64,000 nucleotides of DNA from Lymantria dispar (lineage: Eukaryota > Arthropoda > Insecta > Lepidoptera > Erebidae), in NCBI GenBank assembly GCA_032191425.1, contig CM063450.1, forward strand, positions 22,893,501 to 22,957,500, given 5' to 3'. Below the pieces are notes generated by a model. That model did no database searches, was not told the DNA's origin, and was given only the letters and a program-made list of their open reading frames with translations. Position numbers and translations under genes: made by a program. Positions 22,511 to 34,300 of the stretch are shown in pieces; the first letter of the stretch is position 1; each line of letters begins with the position of its first letter.

Positions 22511-24615
22511 TTTATTTAAGAGTTACAATAATGGGTTTTAAGCGCAAGAACAAACATCAATATCTGGTATACACGCCCCACTTGTGATTTTAGATTATTT
22601 GATAAACATACACATTCAGTGTAGGTACATATCAAATAAACATAGGCAATATATTACTTTTAAAATTTCATAATATACATACAATGTTATTATAGTTACT
22701 TATAACACATTCTTAAAAACATTTATAATGATATTTTATCAATATTCTCTTAACAAAACTACCATGCAAAGAAAACTTTAACATGCCCTACTAATAAACA
22801 TATAACACTTCTTGTCGAAAATACTAAACTCCTATCTAAATTCTATATTGTGGTACATAATAAATAAATCATCTACTTTGTGAGATTCCTATACTATCGA
22901 CTCAAACAATACTAACTCACGATACGCCAAATACATTTTAATCCAAAGGCTAACAAACATTATGTATGTCATGAGTATAGAGTTGATATACATAGGTACT
23001 ATCAAGTTTTAATATATAACCATTATAAAAAGTTGTATTAATACAAAAAAGGTAAAATTTCATTGGTTGAGATTACTTTTGATCATACATATAAATATTT
23101 TGATGCAACATTAATAACCTTTTAAATAAAGTGACTATGTAATTATTTTGTAAAATGATAACGTAAGACTGTAGGTATGTATGTACTTGGCAAGCACCAG
23201 GGAGTGTTTGATAACTGAGCATAATGATAGCTGTTGTTCAGTGATGCAGTTTCTCACTGATCCACACCACGCTTCGTATTACGTAGAGTTGTACGCTCCA
23301 CGCCCTCGCACAACGTGCGAAATGGCTTATGAAAACATTATAATACAGCATAAAAAAAAATATATTAAAAAACTTGAAAGAAAATGCATGTAAATGTACA
23401 CCTAATACTGCATCTCAGCTTTTACTTATAAATGAGATAATCATAAGTTATCAACTCATAGCTTTAACAGGAACTTCATAAACGTATTAGAAAACAGTAT
23501 TAAAATGGCCTTGATATATTCACTGTATATATCTATGTATATTTCGTACAAGCTACACTAAAAGAATAATAAATTATATTTATTTTGTAGCAATGAGATA
23601 ATGCCTAAAGATTATAGATATTACAGTCATGAACATCATATTGTAATTCCTAATTAGTATAGCATGTTAATATTTGAATAAATACCTTTTATATACCATA
23701 CACAAATGAAAATTTTGATACATAGTGACAATAGGAGCACTTCATGCAAAGCAGCCAGCAAAAAAATATACTCTGAGATTTGTTCATAATAAGTTAATTT
23801 TGTAGAAACCAATAACATTCAAATAAATCTCTAATAAAAAAATATTGCTAGTTTACATTTCCTACCTTCTAGAAGTACAATAGGGACGAATATGAACAAA
23901 ACCGCAAAAAACACTTTTTTACTAATTGCTTTATACAGTATTTTCCAATAGCCCATTACTTTGGTATGAAGTATACTACATTATACCATAAATACACTTG
24001 AATATAGCTATAAATATGTGAGAAAACAGTATTTCTGTAACATTAAGGCCCTACCTATAAATATGAATAAAACATCAACGATGATATAAATAATGAGAAT
24101 CTCAATTACTCCCTATATATATACAAGTAAAATAATAATTGGTACAACAGGTGCTATACCTTATAAAGTATTTCAGCAAATTTTTTATAGATACAAAATA
24201 ATTAATCATCATTTTTACATGATCACATGAAACATGTTCGGATACAAATATGACAAAAATAATATCTATTTGTATAATACTAATATCAATTTAGATATTA
24301 CAAATGGAAGGGTTGAGATAAAACCATGATAAAGTTTTTTGAAAATATACTGAAATAACTTCAACAAAAATATTCCTTGTCTTTTAAATTCTTGTCTTAT
24401 GAAATTTTCTGTTTACAAAATATCTAACTCTACATTACCAAAAAAATAAATTGAAAATTGTACACAAGCCATTTCATTCTATAGTACCAAGTTTGCTGTT
24501 TATTATCTGCACTTGTAGTGATTGAAATACAAGACAGCATTGTACTAAATTATTTTTTTCACAATGCAACATTGTGAGAAAATGAATTTTCTTGTTTCAT
24601 GTTTCAATTCAATCT
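22511..24615 (-). other. AP-2alpha: probable AP-2alpha 3' UTR
   Basis: About 2.1 kb of AT-rich, repeat-free sequence follows the AP-2alpha stop. Repeats dominate most non-coding DNA in this window, so their absence suggests a constrained transcript region. The most distal minus-strand AATAAA (TTTATT on the plus strand) is at 22511-22516, and another is near 23579. A TGTATATA motif that Pumilio-type proteins could bind lies near 24117 in sense orientation. The extent is inferred and there is no transcript evidence. No convincing gene was seen in this stretch. Confidence 0.5.
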
Positions 24616-27408
24616 TTAAAACTGATCTGCAAGTAAATCGCATATCTCATGTGAGACTGTTTCCTTGCTAGATCTAACAGTCAGTCTATACATTTGAGCT
24701 TGTTTATTGGGTTCCAATCTCATAAGACATCCCACTTGCTGCACTCTGGTGTGAACAATTCCAGCACAAACAAAATTATCAGGATTGGGATCAATACCAT
24801 CTAGCAATTGCATCCCAAATCCAGACAATTTAGTACGAGTTGCAGGTAAATCAATAGAACCCTGGGCTTTAAATATTTTTTGCGCTCGCTGCTGTTCTCC
24901 ACCTAAATTCTTCCATCTCGCAAAGAATGATTCCCCATTCATTTCTGTTGGCTCAAAAAATTTATTCAATGTGAGTGGTAATTTCATAGTGATTTTCTGG
25001 GGTACATTATTATAAACAAATGAAACTGACATACTTGGTACATCAGCATAATCTTCAATGCACTCAGCTGTTAGCATCTGCTGAATCTGGGCGCCAGCTT
25101 CTAATATTGGTTCCATTGGCTTCATCTGAACATTTAATTTGTGCATATCAGTCCAATGTAATTCAGGACGGACATTTTGAATGGGGAATTGAGTCTTATT
25201 ACCATAAAATAGTCCAATCCTGCCCAAATTCTGTCTATATTCACTTTTAACTCCAATCTGGATTAGGTCATTTTCAAAAAGAACACCATTATTCTTAAAC
25301 AAGAACTTCTTGATATTATTTTGTTGTACTGTGCTGGGACCTAGTTTTGGAGTTGTGTAGAGATCACCAAGTACATCAAGAAGGCCATTTCCAGTAGTTG
25401 AAGTATTTGTGCCTGGTGGTGTGGACAAGCCCAGTAAATCTGTACTGGCATTATTTGTATTATTATTTAAGGAATTAATGACTGCCGTAGGAGCTGCTAT
25501 GGGTTGTGGACTCTTTGATTCTCTAACATCATCTGGAATACGACCTGGTTTTTTCTTTTTTAACACAGCAAGAATTGAAGATTCCCTTTCAGGGAATGCA
25601 GGCATTTCTTCCAAGACTGTAGCTAATACATCAGAACTTGCTACAATACTTAATTGCAAATATTCAGAAGCCCTTTGTTGTAATTCTACATCAGAGGATC
25701 GTAAATTAGAATCTGCACGGAACACTTCTTGAACTCTATTTTTTATTTCTGGGAAGAGATTAACAAGTTTAATATATGTTGATAACAGAAGTGCTCTTGT
25801 TGCTGCTGAACACAGATGGTATTTTGAATGAAGCAATTCAAATTGAACTTGGGGGGAGGACCTTGTATCACCTGCTATCAAATTTCCAAATTCGCCCAGT
25901 ATATATCCACCCACTTTAACCATGTTCTCATGACAGGTTGGTGCCTGAAGTGCCTCAAAAACAGTTTTAGCAGCATATCCTTGAACTTCTTCTCTGTTGA
26001 TAACGATTTGTATTACTCTATACCAAACTTCTTCTGACACATAATCCCCAGCAATTCTAATAAGATTTAGAATGACATCAACATACCAAGTGAAATCTGT
26101 TGCATATTTTTCTGCTAATATAGCTACTTTCAAAACCATTTCTTCTCTAATAGAATAATCTGCAGTTTCTAAATAGGCCAGCATTTCCTGGACAATTTCT
26201 TCAGCATTGGTTTTGTCACACATTGCATAAAGCAAGTCAACGGCCTGTTGTCGAACTGATACATCTTTTTCCATTTTCATTGATAGTATAACAACTTCTT
26301 GGTGTTTTTTAACAGCCTCATGAGAAAATTCGGATGTAGCAAGATGACACATAGACTCAAGAGCTAAGTAGCGGAGATTGGTTTCACGATTACTGAGGAA
26401 CTGGCCAAGCTGGTTACACGCACGCACCAACAAATTAGGTTCACTATCATTATGTATAATCAAGCTTATGGCCTCAAACAACACAGCATTTTTAGCATTA
26501 GAGTGTTGTACTTTCTTAGATTTGGGCGGTTCCTGAGCTTTGTTGAAAATGGTTTCCAAACATTCTGAGAGACGTCCTCTTACACCAGGCTCTTCTGACG
26601 GTGGAGTATAATTTTGCAACAATCTAAGAAGTTTGACCGAGAGCCAAGGAGCTGGCACAAAGTAGTAAGTATAATCTTGTAAATCTGTATAGCTTGCAGT
26701 AACAATCCTACTGAGTCTAGCAACAGCTAAAGTGACACAGCCTTTATATTCATCTGGATTCTTTTTAACTAAAGCATCAATCAGTGAAGTTGCTGCAGTC
26801 ACAACCCCCATGTGAGGATCATTTAACAGATGTATAATTCGAGAAGTCCACTCACCAGTTGGTATTATCTCTGGTGATTTCCGGAAAAGCCGCAGGAGAC
26901 AAAGAGCAGCAGATTGCTTCACTACATCCATGGTATCTCCGGAGACAAGAAGCTTAGGGATTTCTGTTCCAAATGCTTCTGCCATATCTTTGCTACCAAT
27001 ATTAGCGATGCACTGGAGAGCCAAATTGACATGTATAGGGTTACGTGATTGTAAATCATTTTTTATGCTTTGAATAATAAGTTTAATTAGATCGCTATTG
27101 GTGTTGACCAGCACAGATATGAACAAATAACCGATTTGTTTCTCGGAGTATTTGTTAGATGAAAGTAAGTTCACCGCTTCCATATGACCAAAGTCGATGT
27201 CGTGACCCAGCAAAAAGATAAATAACAGTTTACATACATATTTCTTTTTCTGATAACCATCGAGTGTTTTGTCACCTTTGAACTTACTTCTTATGTTGGC
27301 TAGTTCCTTATTGATCCTCTTTATTTCTGCTTCTTTGCTCTTACAGTTTCTTATATCTGATATGAAGACTGCAAGTCCTCGCATTCCATCTCCCCTGACG
27401 GCAGGCAT
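24616..27408 (-). CDS. AP-2alpha: AP-2 complex subunit alpha (alpha-adaptin), single exon
   Basis: This is an uninterrupted 930-codon frame. It begins MPAVRGDGMRGLAVFISDIR, the near-invariant N-terminus of insect and vertebrate alpha-adaptins; the frame is open for eight codons upstream but only with a GTG, so the ATG at 27408 is the start. Residues about 1-615 form the helical adaptin trunk. It includes Lys54-Lys56 in YQKKKYVCK, the region that binds phosphoinositide in characterised homologues. A flexible Asn/Thr/Ser-rich hinge follows (about 618-697, with DLLGL and LLDVLGDLY motifs), then the appendage (about 698-930). Trp832 in FFARWKNLGG corresponds to the accessory-protein binding site of the platform domain. 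Known role: the large subunit of the plasma-membrane clathrin adaptor AP-2, which binds cargo, lipid and endocytic partners. The length is full for the family and no disruption is visible. The lack of introns is notable. It converges with Ino80e and diverges from Pptc7. Confidence 0.97.
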   Translation of the reverse strand: MPAVRGDGMRGLAVFISDIRNCKSKEAEIKRINKELANIRSKFKGDKTLDGYQKKKYVCKLLFIFLLGHDIDFGHMEAVNLLSSNKYSEKQIGYLFISVLVNTNSDLIKLIIQSIKNDLQSRNPIHVNLALQCIANIGSKDMAEAFGTEIPKLLVSGDTMDVVKQSAALCLLRLFRKSPEIIPTGEWTSRIIHLLNDPHMGVVTAATSLIDALVKKNPDEYKGCVTLAVARLSRIVTASYTDLQDYTYYFVPAPWLSVKLLRLLQNYTPPSEEPGVRGRLSECLETIFNKAQEPPKSKKVQHSNAKNAVLFEAISLIIHNDSEPNLLVRACNQLGQFLSNRETNLRYLALESMCHLATSEFSHEAVKKHQEVVILSMKMEKDVSVRQQAVDLLYAMCDKTNAEEIVQEMLAYLETADYSIREEMVLKVAILAEKYATDFTWYVDVILNLIRIAGDYVSEEVWYRVIQIVINREEVQGYAAKTVFEALQAPTCHENMVKVGGYILGEFGNLIAGDTRSSPQVQFELLHSKYHLCSAATRALLLSTYIKLVNLFPEIKNRVQEVFRADSNLRSSDVELQQRASEYLQLSIVASSDVLATVLEEMPAFPERESSILAVLKKKKPGRIPDDVRESKSPQPIAAPTAVINSLNNNTNNASTDLLGLSTPPGTNTSTTGNGLLDVLGDLYTTPKLGPSTVQQNNIKKFLFKNNGVLFENDLIQIGVKSEYRQNLGRIGLFYGNKTQFPIQNVRPELHWTDMHKLNVQMKPMEPILEAGAQIQQMLTAECIEDYADVPSMSVSFVYNNVPQKITMKLPLTLNKFFEPTEMNGESFFARWKNLGGEQQRAQKIFKAQGSIDLPATRTKLSGFGMQLLDGIDPNPDNFVCAGIVHTRVQQVGCLMRLEPNKQAQMYRLTVRSSKETVSHEICDLLADQF

Positions 27409-27519
27409 ATTGCCAAGCGACTTATCGAACACCAGTTTTATGCCTTTTCGTTACACTTTCAAACAAAATAATAATTCAGATGTTACTAAAGCTTGAAGGT
27501 GATGCGGTCTTTTTACGGT

Positions 27520-27537
27520 TTAAGTTTCTGCCGTCAT
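27520..27537 (-). promoter_or_regulatory. AP-2alpha: short upstream ORF in AP-2alpha leader
   Basis: Reading the minus strand, an ATG at 27537 opens a five-codon frame (M-T-A-E-T-stop) that ends 111 bases before the alpha-adaptin ATG. If the transcript starts upstream of it, it could dampen initiation. The transcription start is not known. Confidence 0.3.
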
Positions 27538-28792
27538 TACAACTTTTCGGAAAAGATAAAAATTCCCTTGCTTGTACTTCTACAACGCCTTCCTTTTCCA
27601 TAGATCCGTACGAAATGAATGAATAAATGTCAAATGTGAAGGAACTTATTGTTTATGGATCAATATTGTTCGAAGGATATTATTAAACGACCGGATATGC
27701 GGATGTAGTGCGACCGGATTATGATATAGGACGGGATACATCGAACAACTACAATATGACTGAAACTTAAAGGGTAGAATTTAGTGTGATAGTAACCCGT
27801 TATGTATAAAATGTGGGTAGATCTCTATATTATGTAAGATTGTGTATGAGCGATGTTAACTACTCTAACCTACATGGGGAGTTTTATGTCAAATAAGGAA
27901 TGTTGATGGGTTGGGATAAAATATAAAAAGCTAGGAAAGTTGCGTATTACCCTTTCCGTCTATCTATCATTCTGCTTTAACAAATAATATTCTCATAAAT
28001 ATGCATTTTAAACTACCCTCTGTTACGAGTAACATTAACTTAATATTATTTTTTTACTTTTCTGTTACTGGTACCAGTTTCAAGTCTCTTTTGAAGTGAA
28101 AACTTCTTTAGGCGCACCACATACAGATTTTTTCGTGGGTTAGGCTGTTAGGTAAGTTAGGCTGATCCGTCATTCTCTGAGGTGAAACGCTCGATCGGGT
28201 GAACTCAGGACCGACGAGTGTACCCGAGCGAGAAAGATACAGTCAGCTGTTCTTCGCAGTTGTATCGCTGTATTTTGTATGATCAATCCTTACGTCTTAA
28301 TTGTCTTTATTAAATTAATAGTTATAATTGATACATAATGATAATTACTATTTTAACAACTATCTGTTTTACATTGTGAGGTTAGTGTGTGTATTTAGTG
28401 GTTTGGTAATATTGAAAAATAATACATTTTGAAAAATAATATATATTGAAAAAAAATTATAAACAATAACGTTACCGTAACACAAATCATAATTATTGTT
28501 ATTGATATTATATAAAGGGATTCGATCGTATAGGTAATATTCGGGTGTAATCTTGTAAGCCGATTTCCTCTCACTTTTTAGAGTTCCTTTGACTAGAAAT
28601 TTAGTTTTTAACTTACGTGACAGTGCATTTATTTACTACCATGGAGCCGATTTGATAGCGAAGAGAAAAGGTAGTCATAGATAATTTATAAACTCAATAA
28701 GATGAGGATTCATCGTTATCTTTACGTTCAGTATGGTCTTAATGTAGGTACATACTTATTTCCTTATATATACACATAATTATTTCTAAATA
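27538..28792. other. AP-2alpha upstream region / divergent spacer
   Basis: Probable minus-strand leader and promoter near 27540-27660, then AT-rich spacer up to the mariner-type element. The GC-richer patch at 28170-28250 is unexplained. Confidence 0.4.
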
Positions 28793-30101
28793 CAGGATGG
28801 ACCAAAAGTCTTTTTACTTTTTAAACAATGATAAAAAAAAAATACTAGATAAAAGATGTAAAAACTGTTTATTTATTATTAATATAGACAAGTAGGGATT
28901 TTATTTTTTGAAAATTACATCATCCATATGTGACCCTTGTTCATCACGACACTGTTGCAACCTGGAGCAAAAATTTTCAATCACAGCTTTATAGGTGTTT
29001 TGTGAAATGTTTTGCATTTCCTCGCTGATACGTTCCTTTAATTCCTCAAGAGACGCTGGGTTGGTGTTGAAAACTTTACTTTTAAGGTATCCCCAAAGAA
29101 AAAAATCCATTGGGGATAAATCTGGACTACGAGGTGGCCAGTTAATGTCACCTCTTTTGGATATCAATTTTTGACCAAAAATTTCACGAACTGCAATCAA
29201 CGAGTCATTGGAGGTGTGACATGTTGCCCCATCTTGTTGAAACCATGAGCGTTGAAAAACCATTAAAATTCTGTAGCGCTGGAGTGAAAAAGTTCCGTAA
29301 CATGGCTATATACCGCTCTGTGTTCACTGTAACAGCATGTCCTCTTTGATCTTCGTAAAAGTATGGACCAATAATCCCTCTTGCTGACAAAGCTGCCCAT
29401 ACAGTAACTTTGGGTGAATGCAGGGGCTTTTGATGCTTTAATTTAGGATTAGTGTCACTCCAGTACCTGCAATTTTGCCGGTTCACGTGTCCATTTAAGT
29501 GGAAGTGTGCTTCGTCTGAGAAAAAAATGTTGTTAAAATTGGTGAACTTCTCTAGCATATCGTTAGCAAATTGGAGCCTGTGAGCACGATCTTGTGGCTT
29601 TAATTCCTGTACCATTTGAATTTTATAAGGATGAAAATGTAAATCTTTGTGGAGAATACGAATTAAAGATGTTCTTGGCACATTTAAGACACTTGACCGC
29701 TTTCGAGTGGAGAGGTTAGGCTGTTTGCGAACAGATGTTCTTATACGCTCTATGTTTTCGGGGTCCCTTGAAGTCCTAGGTCGGCCGCATCGTGGTTGAT
29801 TCATTGTTGAACCTGTCTCCTCAAACTTCTGTATCCATTTTCTAATCAGTTGAATTGATGGAGCTTCATTTCTATGCCGTAGGTTGTAGTGAGCGCAAAA
29901 TTTTCGTTGCGCTATAGTCGGAGAATCGTTGTTTCGATAGTACTCGCGTACGCAGAACGCACGTTGGGCTCCGTTGAATGGCGCCATGGCACTGAATTCC
30001 CGTTGGCTGCTCTCGAGTTACGTATCCCCTCCGCCCCACCCCGCCTTCGCTGCTCGACGTAGGTACTGATTTAAAAGTAAACGGACTTTTGGTCCACCCT
30101 G
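28793..30101 (-). mobile_element. mariner-type (DD41D-spaced) DNA transposon with both terminal repeats
   Basis: The ends are matching inverted repeats, TGGACCAAAAGTC within CAGG(A/G)TGGACC... at 28793 and its complement ending at 30101. They extend about 28 bases with few mismatches and are flanked by TA on each side, the target duplication of the IS630-Tc1-mariner superfamily. It is 1,309 bp with one transposase gene on the minus strand. It lies in the spacer between the divergent AP-2alpha and Pptc7 genes. Confidence 0.9.
28901..29987 (-). pseudogene. IS630-Tc1-mariner transposase, one frameshift
   Basis: The first frame (29987 to about 29265) has an N-terminal helix-turn-helix region (FNGAQRAFCVREYYRNNDSP...), a GRPRTSRDPENIERI linker of the AT-hook GRPR type and the first catalytic Asp in FFSDEAHFHLNGH. 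Near 29230-29265 the frame shifts. The second frame (ending at 28901) carries WFQQDGATCHTSND with the second Asp and PPRSPDLSPMDFFLWGYLKS with the third. Forty-one residues separate the second and third Asp, the spacing reported for rosa/DD41D elements rather than classical mariner (34). No other disruption was seen, so inactivation looks recent. As it stands it would not make a full transposase. Confidence 0.85.
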
Positions 30102-30515
30102 TATATGTAATTATTTTCTTATGTGACTTAATTTCCTTACGCAAACGTAAGGAAAGAAATTAAGACTTGTTTCAACGATATTGAAAAATGAATTGCACAA
30201 AATTACATAGCTGACAATAAACCATAGAACGATGAGTATTCACTTATAATCTATAGATTGAAAAATATTACTTTATAATTAAAAAGTCACATTCAATTTA
30301 CTTAAAATTAATAAGAAAAAAAATCGGCCAGGTGCGAGTCAGACTTGCGCATGAAGGTTCTGTACCATTGACTAGGTAAACAAGTGCCTCCCTATTGCCA
30401 TTATCGATATTGAGCAAAAAAAAACAAGTTTGTTGTATGGGAGCCCCCCCTTAAATATTTATTTTATTTTGTTTTTAGTATTTGTTGTCATAGCGGCAAT
30501 AGAAATACATCATCT

Positions 30516-30659
30516 TTTTTTTTTTGGGGTGGGTTGCGGTCGGCGCGCTTCTCGCACCACTCCGTCTGGGGCGACAGAGGGGCGTAAGCACGAACGTGCA
30601 CGTCGCCTTCGTCGTTGGGCCGACCACCGGAGCTGGGTTACTTGCCATCAGTGGTCGGC
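30516..30659 (-). mobile_element. R1-clade 3'-end fragment with target duplication
   Basis: A 144-bp insertion of GC-rich R1-type 3' UTR in reverse, starting with a T-run. It is flanked by a perfect 15-bp duplication, AGAAATACATCATCT, at 30501-30515 and 30660-30674. Confidence 0.85.
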
Positions 30660-30674
30660 AGAAATACATCATCT

Positions 30675-31367
30675 GTGAAAATGTCAACTGTCTAGCTATA
30701 TCACCGTTATTGAGATACAGCCTGGTGACAGACAGACGGACGGATGGACAGCGAAGTCTCAGTAAGTTTTTCTTTAGTGTTTTAACGTACTTTATTAAGT
30801 AATTTTATGTGTTGTGATGGATAGAAATTACTAAGGTGTATAGAATATGATATAAAAGTGCTTTACAAAAGTTTCATTTTAACCAATTGCGCAGAAATTG
30901 TGATAATCTTCATAGTACATACCCGGCAGTCTTTGTATTAACCTAGCACTGTTAAAGGCGTTGATTTAACTTACTGCTGGATAATGACTAATATGAAGAT
31001 ACGGATAATTTTAACTGCTTGACGCTGACAATAATGGCCTCATATTAGTTTATTGCCAACAAAAAAAAAAGAAGAAGACACAAGACAAGATGTCCGTAGT
31101 TTTCCTAAATAATCTATGTTCTTGTCTAATCTATGTTTAATGTCACGAGACGAATTTTCAAAAGTCTTTGAGTGAGTGAATGTGTGTCTAGGTAACAGCG
31201 ATATAAATCGAAAATAAGTGCTCCTAATGGTAAAAATTTAGGTATATTTAATAAAATCAATCGTTAATGATGATGACTATACGCTGTGTTATCATGAAAA
31301 TAGTGTTGTTTGTTTCATTTGATTTATTGTGAAGGGCTGGAGTGACAAAGTACGTTTCAACTAATGA
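30675..31367. other. Pptc7 upstream region
   Basis: AT-rich and repeat-poor after the R1 fragment; expected to hold the Pptc7 promoter and leader. No core promoter motif was settled. Confidence 0.4.
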
Positions 31368-34300
31368 ATGATGCAGTCCATTTTTTGGACTGGGAGACTG
31401 CTATCACGTGCTCTAAGAAATGGACTTTCAAGTTTATCAAGTGCTGCTGAATTAAACGTTTCGAAACAAAATCATCCTTATCTAGTTTCAGTGGTATGTG
31501 GTTTTCCTAAGGACATTGCTAATGGAAGAACACGTAAAGGACAATTCGGTGACGACGCATGGTTCTCTACCAATTCCAGCAATGCGGATGTTATTGGTGA
31601 GGCTATATTTTTAATAATTAATGACAAAGTATTTTTTTATTATTATAAATGTTATTTTGTTGTTCTATGCTCCATATTTTCTTTTATACTCACTGTCCCA
31701 TCCTCTAATCACAATGTAATAATTTCGGGCAAAGATGTTTTTTATCTTTGGAAAGTCAATAGCCCAATAATTAAGAAAAATAATCGAACTAAAGATACAT
31801 AAATTCCCCTTTTTCCATCTAGTTAACTTAATCTTTATGTAATGTACTAGCAACCCGCCCTCACTTCGCTTCGGTTTCAGTCGCCTTACCCACATAGTTC
31901 TCGTTCCCGTGGAAATACCGGGATAAATATAGGCTAGCTTACTCAGGGATAACGTAGCATTCTAATGGTGAAAAATTATCGAAATCTGTCCAGTAGTTTT
32001 TGAGTTTATTCGTAACAAACATACAAAAATATTACGTTGGCTCTTTATAAAGTGTAGATTTACATGTAGGTAAAAATTGACAAATGTTGTTTATTCATTT
32101 TTACTGAATAGTATTTATGCAAATTTAAAGAAAATCGATGAAGATTTTTTTTCTCCTCATACAAACTTTGCTATTGCGGTTCACCCCTTTGGGGTTGAAT
32201 TCCAATAAAACCCTTTCTTAGTGAGTCCATATGTCCAAAATAAAATTACGGTCAAAATGTCAAAAAAGATGTATGTTTCTTTCTAGCTTCAGTAATTTCA
32301 GCTCGGCATTGATGAGTTATTCAACCAACTTCTTCATACCTCTTTACACTCTTAGAGGGTGAGCTTGAGAAATGCTGAAATACCTATTTATTTATTTTTA
32401 TTTAAGAGTTATTTGTGGAGAATTTGATGAAAATCAATGAAGATTTTCTTCTCCCTATACAAACTTTGTTACTGCGGTTTACCCCCTAGGGATTGAATTT
32501 CAAAAAAATCCTTTCTTTGTAGGTTTCTACATCACACAAAGAAACTAATATCAAAATTTCATGTTTCTGGCTTCAATAGTTTCAGCTCTGTGATAAGTCA
32601 GTAAACTGACAACTTTCTACCTATTTTACACCCTTAGAGAATGAAAATGGACAATCGCTGCAACACGTGTTTCTTTATTTTTATTAAAGAGTATTTGTGC
32701 TTAACTAGAAGACAGTAGCTAAAGATTCTTTTTTTCTTTCCATACAGAATTTACCGTTGCGTTTCACCCCCTTGGGGGTGGAATTTAAAAAAAAATTCAG
32801 AGTGGGTGCCTACGTCACGAAATGAAACTACGGTCCAAATTTCATTTTTCTAGCTTCAGTAGCTTCGGCTCACCCTGTTCCTTTATATGTATTGTTAAAG
32901 CCCCTGCAACACTCCTTGCAGGTGTAATTTTTTAAAATCCGTTCTTAGCTGACCTCTACTCAATGAAAGGAATATCTCTTGGACTTAATTAGCTTATTGT
33001 AATGTGCAGCAACTGTGGTCTACTCCAGAGATACTGTTTGGAAATGATTAATAATAAGTTAAAATACACAAAATTATCAAGAGATTAGAGTTCCACCTTT
33101 GGAGTTTGAGTTCCTGTCTTTTAATTTACTCAATAATTTTATTTACAAACATATATAATGTTGAATAATAAAAAACTGATTATAGGTACATATATTTCAA
33201 AATATTAGGGATATGGCAATCCCCATGTTTTTCGCACTTGGTATTATCATAAAAAAAAACTGTCACCAGTCTTAATTTGATGCACACAATGTTGTTTTCA
33301 TAAATCACCATTCTTGATGCATTTAAATCATTTACAACATGTTTTTGCATTCATAGCAGCCTCACCATAAGCATGTGAGCCTCGGTCGCAGATTCCTAAT
33401 ATTAAAACAATTCTAGCAAACAATGAGAACTTAGCTTTATGTTGACATTTTTATTTGACAATAATAACCTTTATGATTTAAAGACAAATCAACTGTTTTT
33501 GCTATCAGCTTATGTTCACAAGATACTACCGAGTATTGAAAGTCATCTACGATGTATGTATTCGCTGACACAGTCTATACAAAAACGGTGGGAGCGATAT
33601 TTGACGCTCAAAATATTAGATCAATTTGAGCCAAGGTCGAATTGAATTCAAAACATGTCAAATGTGGGCCCAAATGAATAGTAAAGATTATTTAAAAAAA
33701 AACAAAAATGCTTGCATTAAATTATATTAAATATTTATTGAGCTAGCTAATTGCGGGATTTCCCCATTTAATCCACGCAATAACCGATATTGGGTATTGC
33801 CAAATTGTGGGCGCACACCAATATGGGGAAAAAAATTGCTTTTCTTGACTTTTGTCATTATTGAAGTGAACTGAACGAATATAGGCACGTTTTGCCTTTT
33901 TTCCAAGAAGCAAGAGATTAAGTGAGATTGTGAATAACATTTTACTAAATTTTTCTTACACACGTTAGGGACCCCTGTAGCCGGGGGACCCCATACCATT
34001 GATACGGCGGTAGCTACGGCTCTTTAGTTGGAAGTAAGGGTAGTTTTCGGTTAAAATTATGACTTGCTTTTCATAAGTAATTTCACAATAATATTAATAA
34101 AAAAAAAGAGTAAAATAGCAGAAGGCATTTACGTAGTATGTAATTTTCTACAGCGTTCTGTCTTGTAGATATATGTATTTATGATGTATCTCAATAGAAA
34201 CGTCATTCGCATGAATAGCGCTTTATGACTGACATTAACACGGATATTGTTTTACAGAGTCAGTTAATGCTGTAAATGAGACCATATTTGATCTTAAAGC

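Noticed and set aside
23181..23393. 70-codon plus-strand frame in the AP-2alpha 3' flank
   Set aside because: Ends in Lys-rich AT sequence, has no recognisable motif, and lies antisense to the likely 3' UTR. Probably chance.
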